A stretch of DNA of 16,015 bases from DAOTUB01 sp034437455. Lineage in GTDB: Bacteria; Chloroflexota; Anaerolineae; B4-G1. The position numbers and the translations under genes are program-made. The stretch is taken from contig DAOTUB010000383.1 in NCBI GenBank assembly GCA_034437455.1, positions 1 through 16,015 on the forward strand. The letters run 5' to 3'. The notes beneath the pieces were generated by a model. The model was not told the DNA's origin, ran no database searches, and saw only the letters and a program-made list of their open reading frames with translations. Below, one piece after another: positions 13,122 through 16,015 of the stretch; positions within the stretch are counted from its first letter, which is position 1, and each line of letters starts with the position of its first letter.

Positions 13122-14791
13122 TATCCCAGATAGCCAAGCGAGCGCAGCCGTTCTTCCACCTCGGCAGTCTCTTCGGCAGAGAGACCCGCCTCGACTGCTT
13201 GCTCTGCCTCCGTCACGGATTCGTACTCTACCGGACGGGTGAGCGTGAGCGCCTCGCCGAGCACGCGCCCGTCCATATCGTCTGGCACCGGCAGCCCCAT
13301 CAAGTGCAGGATGGTCGGGGCCAGGTCCAGAATGCGGGCATCTTCCACCGTCTCATCCGCGCTGATCCCTGCTCCCCAGGCGATAAAGATGCCGTGCAGT
13401 CGGTGGCAGCCGGAATCGCCGCGAATCTGGCGGGTCACGATGTGGTTGTCGGTGGCAAAGAGAGGGAAGGCGATGGAACGGTAACCGTCGAGGACGAGGT
13501 GCAGGTCTGGACTCTGGGAAGCGTAGGGGCCGTGGGCCACCTGGCTGCCGGGGATTACGCCGGACTGTGAGCAGTCCGCATCCACGAGCGGTTTGCCGGT
13601 CTGCGGGTGGCGCAGATGTTGCAGTGCTTCGATCACCTGCTGGCGCACGACTTTGTACTCCTCGCCCGGCTCGACGATACCTTCAGGCTCGCGTCCCCGA
13701 AGATTGATATAGATCTGGCCCACGTGTCCAATGGAATAGGCGAGCGTGCGCGACCAGTCCACGTCGTCGAAGGAGAGAAACTTGCTCACAACCTGGTTGC
13801 GGGTGGACTTTGAGACTTGCCAGACATAGTTTTGCAGGCCCACGCGCTCGATCAGATGCCAGATCGAGGCAGGGGTGAGACCGGCGCGGAAAAGGCCGGT
13901 CTTGAACCGCGTCCATGCCCCGCGTTTCAGTTTCAGTAGGCCCTGCTCCAGCAAAAACAGGTTCAGATTGACCACGTAATGCAACGGGCCAAAGCCATGG
14001 TCAGATAGCACGACGATCGTGGTATCATCCGCAAGACGGTCGAGCATCTGGCCGATAAAATCGTCCACGCGCTGGTAGATCTGCTTGAGTGAAGGGCCAA
14101 AGCGGGCAGCGGCCTGGGGGTCGTAGCGAGGATGGGTAGGGTCTATGAATTTCCAAAAGGCATGCTGTATCCAGTCGGTGGCCTGGAAGTGAAACATCAA
14201 AAAATCATAGGGATAGTCGGCCATCAACTGCAACGCATATTCCCCTCGTCGCTCGACCACCTCGAGAAGATCGGAGGCAAACTCGGCCTCGTTTCCCTCC
14301 TTGTACTGCACGTGAGGAGCGATGCGGTAGGGCTTCATCCGGTTGGCATATCGATCGAGCAAATCCGAGGGGTACGTAAAATCGCCAGACACGGGCGAGA
14401 GCATCCCGCCGATGACAAAGCCGTTAACTGGCGCGGGCGGGTAGGTGACGGGGACGTTCATGACGCCCACTGTGCGGCCAGCCTGGGAGAGGATCTGCCA
14501 CAGCGTCGGGGTGCGGAAAGAGGCAGCGTTGACCAGTTCAAACCTTCCCGGACGACCGTGTGTCCGCCCCATGGGCCGGATGAAATCGAATACGCCGTGT
14601 TTGCCGGGATTCTTGCCGGTGGCAAAGGTGGGCCACGCCGGCGAGGTGACTGGCGGGAGCGTGGATTCCAGTGGGCCGTGGACGCCCTCCGCCATCAAGC
14701 GGGCCAGGTTGGGCAAGGCTCCCTCGTCCGCCCAGGGATGGACCAGGTCAAAAGTCCCACCGTCAATTCCGATTACCAATACTCGACTCAT
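13121..14791 (-). CDS. Type I phosphodiesterase / nucleotide pyrophosphatase family protein (alkaline phosphatase superfamily)
   Basis: This 556-residue protein keeps the two-metal phosphoryl-transfer site of the family. D10 lies in VIGIDGGTFD, the nucleophile is most likely T49 in PPVTSPAWPTFATGKNPGKHG (47-66 region), D206 and H210 lie in ATDWIQH, D264-H265 in VVLSDHGFGP, and a late histidine in RLHGIFIAWG (464-473, H466). The C-terminus ends in LRSLGYLG, a tail often seen on bacterial sulfatase and phosphodiesterase proteins. No signal peptide or membrane helix is visible: it begins MSRVLVIGID and looks cytoplasmic. It would hydrolyse a phosphodiester or phosphomonoester; the substrate cannot be read from sequence, though lodging between lipid-sugar genes suggests a nucleotide-sugar or lipid-phosphate compound. 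The start has AGGAG 5 nt upstream and overlaps the upstream stop as ATGA. Confidence 0.88.
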   Translation of the reverse strand: MSRVLVIGIDGGTFDLVHPWADEGALPNLARLMAEGVHGPLESTLPPVTSPAWPTFATGKNPGKHGVFDFIRPMGRTHGRPGRFELVNAASFRTPTLWQILSQAGRTVGVMNVPVTYPPAPVNGFVIGGMLSPVSGDFTYPSDLLDRYANRMKPYRIAPHVQYKEGNEAEFASDLLEVVERRGEYALQLMADYPYDFLMFHFQATDWIQHAFWKFIDPTHPRYDPQAAARFGPSLKQIYQRVDDFIGQMLDRLADDTTIVVLSDHGFGPLHYVVNLNLFLLEQGLLKLKRGAWTRFKTGLFRAGLTPASIWHLIERVGLQNYVWQVSKSTRNQVVSKFLSFDDVDWSRTLAYSIGHVGQIYINLRGREPEGIVEPGEEYKVVRQQVIEALQHLRHPQTGKPLVDADCSQSGVIPGSQVAHGPYASQSPDLHLVLDGYRSIAFPLFATDNHIVTRQIRGDSGCHRLHGIFIAWGAGISADETVEDARILDLAPTILHLMGLPVPDDMDGRVLGEALTLTRPVEYESVTEAEQAVEAGLSAEETAEVEERLRSLGYLG

Positions 14792-15801
14792 GTTTGCTCC
14801 TGTTCTGTCTCGATGACTCGCCGGACGACATAGATAGGTTTATTCTGTACTTCGTGGTAGGTGCGGGTGAGGATCTCGCCCAGCAAGCCCATCATCAGGA
14901 ACTGGACGCCCAACACGATCAACAATACAGACAGCATCAACCACGGACTGGTGCCGATGCGATAGTCACGGAATCCTTGCTCGCCGTAGAGCAGGCCCTG
15001 GATGATTTTGGCTCCGGCCAGATAGAGGCCGATAATCCCGCCCAGCCCGCTGCTCAGTAGCCCTACCTTGCCGAAAAGCTGCATCGGGCGGTTGGAGTAA
15101 CTGAGCAGGAAGGAGACGGTGAGCAGATCGAGGAGCACGCGCGGGGTGCGAGAGAGCGCGCCATATTTGGACTGGCCTGCCTTGCGCGGCCGGTCGCTGA
15201 CCGGCACCTCGGTCACGCGCACGCCGATCAAGCTGGCTACCTCGGGGATGAAGCGATGCAGCTCACCGTAAAGGTGCATCTGCTTGACCAGGTCGCGGCG
15301 CATCGCTTTCAACGAGCAGCCCCGGTCGTGCAGGTGCACGTCGCTGGCGTTGGCGATGAGCCAGTTGGCGACCATCGAGGGTAGTTTGCGGGTCAGGAAG
15401 GGCTCCTTGCGGTTATGGCGCCACCCGTTGACCAGGTCGTAATCCCCTTCCGCCATCACCTCCAGCAGGCGGGGGATGTCGGCGGGATCGTTTTGGCCGT
15501 CGGCGTCCAGCGTGACGATGATCTCTCCCCGAGCGTGGTCGAACCCGGCGGCAAAGGCGGCGGTCTGCCCAAAGTTGCGGCGGAATTGGACGATGCGCAA
15601 GCGGGGTTCTCGTTCTTGCAGACGACGGAGCACGGCCACGCTGTCGTCGGAGCTGCCGTCGTCTACGGCGACGATCTCGTAACGGCGCCCCAGTTTTTGG
15701 AGCACGCCGGTCAGTTCGGGGATCAGGTTGGGCAAGGACTCGGCCTCGTTGTAGACGGGGATTACTATGGAAAGGTCAATCATGGTTTCAGATTCGTTCA
15801 T
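14788..15801 (-). CDS. GT2 glycosyltransferase, polyprenyl-phosphate sugar synthase-like (DPM1/ArnC/GtrB type)
   Basis: This 337-residue protein has an N-terminal GT-A domain followed by two membrane helices (about 241-268 and 286-310), the plan of bactoprenyl-phosphate hexosyltransferases. Visible motifs are SIVIPVYNEAES (11-22), VDDGSSDD (46-53), the metal-binding LDADGQNDP (98-106), GELHRFIPEVA (179-189) and RPRKAGQSKYG (204-214). It would transfer a sugar from a nucleotide donor to a polyprenyl phosphate on the cytoplasmic side, giving the lipid-linked donor used by GT-C enzymes such as the one two genes downstream. The sugar is not predictable. ATG 15799-15801 is chosen because an AGGA site lies 10 nt upstream (15812-15815) and none precedes the internal ATG at 15783. 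It is first in the operon, behind the promoter at 15846-15873. Confidence 0.92.
   Translation of the reverse strand: MNESETMIDLSIVIPVYNEAESLPNLIPELTGVLQKLGRRYEIVAVDDGSSDDSVAVLRRLQEREPRLRIVQFRRNFGQTAAFAAGFDHARGEIIVTLDADGQNDPADIPRLLEVMAEGDYDLVNGWRHNRKEPFLTRKLPSMVANWLIANASDVHLHDRGCSLKAMRRDLVKQMHLYGELHRFIPEVASLIGVRVTEVPVSDRPRKAGQSKYGALSRTPRVLLDLLTVSFLLSYSNRPMQLFGKVGLLSSGLGGIIGLYLAGAKIIQGLLYGEQGFRDYRIGTSPWLMLSVLLIVLGVQFLMMGLLGEILTRTYHEVQNKPIYVVRRVIETEQEQT
14797..14801 (-). promoter_or_regulatory. Ribosome binding site AGGAG of the phosphodiesterase gene
   Basis: AGGAG on the minus strand ends 5 nt before ATG 14789-14791 and lies inside the last codons of the GT2 gene, as expected for coupled genes in one operon. 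Confidence 0.7.
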
Positions 15802-15845
15802 TGCGATGACATCCTACGCAATGTACTATACACTGCGTGGCGTGC

Positions 15846-15873
15846 ATTATAACACACTGCTCCAATGGGTCAA
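15846..15873 (-). promoter_or_regulatory. Sigma70-type promoter of the glycan cluster
   Basis: On the minus strand TTGACC (15868-15873) and a perfect TATAAT (15846-15851) are 16 nt apart. Predicted start is near 15839, giving a leader of about 38 nt before the GT2 ATG. Being upstream of four overlapping genes, it is the likely main promoter of the cluster. The rest of the stretch 15874-15965 shows no gene; it holds a T-rich run at 15920-15929 and a lone forward TATAAT at 15893-15898 without a good -35. Confidence 0.75.
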
Positions 15874-15965
15874 CGTGTCATTGTGGAGCGGGTATAATTC
15901 AGAACTCTGGGGGACAGGTTTCTTTTTTCTCCAGACTGTATCTTTTCAATAAAACGGGGCTATGT

Positions 15966-16015
15966 AGCCGAGGTTTCCATACCTCGCGGGCCTGCGCGCT
16001 ATGGAAAGCGCGGCT
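15966..16015. repeat. Pair of inverted small stem-loop repeats at the window edge
   Basis: CGAGGTTTCCATACCTCG (15969-15986) folds into a 6-bp stem with a TTCCAT loop. After an 8-nt spacer, an inverted relative follows at 15995-16012, which on the other strand reads CGCGCTTTCCATAGCGCG. Both carry the same flank, AGCCG at the outside. The shared core TTTCCATA and flank, with stems that differ by matching changes on both arms, make this a structured repeat family (REP-like or small non-autonomous element). It continues beyond the window, so its full extent is unknown. Confidence 0.7.

Noticed and set aside
15893..15898. Forward-strand promoter at TATAAT
   Set aside because: No acceptable -35 element at 16-18 nt (TCAACG at best), no TG extension, and no forward gene starts in the remaining window.

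Overview
The window looks like a piece of a filamentous or anaerobic Chloroflexota (Anaerolineae-like) chromosome. This is inferred from protein style, not from a marker gene. It has moderately high GC, very long multi-domain membrane proteins of the GT-C / '6-pyruvoyl-tetrahydropterin-synthase-related' type that end in repeated beta-rich modules, a stand-alone type I phosphodiesterase beside them, and arrays of 7- and 8-bp microrepeats inside genes.

Layout: every confident gene is on the minus strand, so transcription runs from right to left. At the right end (15802-16015) is a non-coding leader with a strong sigma70-like promoter and, at the edge, two inverted copies of a small stem-loop repeat. 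From there a tightly packed cluster runs leftward. It starts with a polyprenyl-phosphate sugar synthase-like GT2 (14788-15801), then a type I phosphodiesterase / alkaline phosphatase superfamily enzyme (13121-14791), a PMT/ArnT-like GT-C protein (10050-13121) and a PTPS-related-domain membrane protein (6835-10053). These four overlap by 4, 1 and 4 bp. After a 58-bp gap with candidate promoters come two more large membrane proteins (4074-6776 and 2090-4066). A short gap with a near-consensus promoter then separates a bifunctional-nuclease-family protein (1497-1985) and the replicative helicase dnaB (144-1487). An 11-bp inverted repeat lies between the end of dnaB and the end of a possible convergent gene at the left edge.

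How they may work together: the GT2 would make a lipid-phosphate-linked sugar on the cytoplasmic face. The GT-C proteins would use such donors outside the membrane. All four large membrane proteins end in one or three copies of the same extracytoplasmic module, eight copies in total, which suggests one glycan or cell-surface polymer assembly pathway. The phosphodiesterase has an intact metal site but no visible export signal. The bfn-dnaB pair is housekeeping and appears to have its own promoter.

The most unusual signals are: (1) a set of tandem or drifting 7-8-bp repeats embedded in frame within just two neighbouring genes (6835-10053 and 10050-13121); (2) the module shared by four consecutive genes; and (3) the paired stem-loops at the right edge, whose stems differ by compensating changes.
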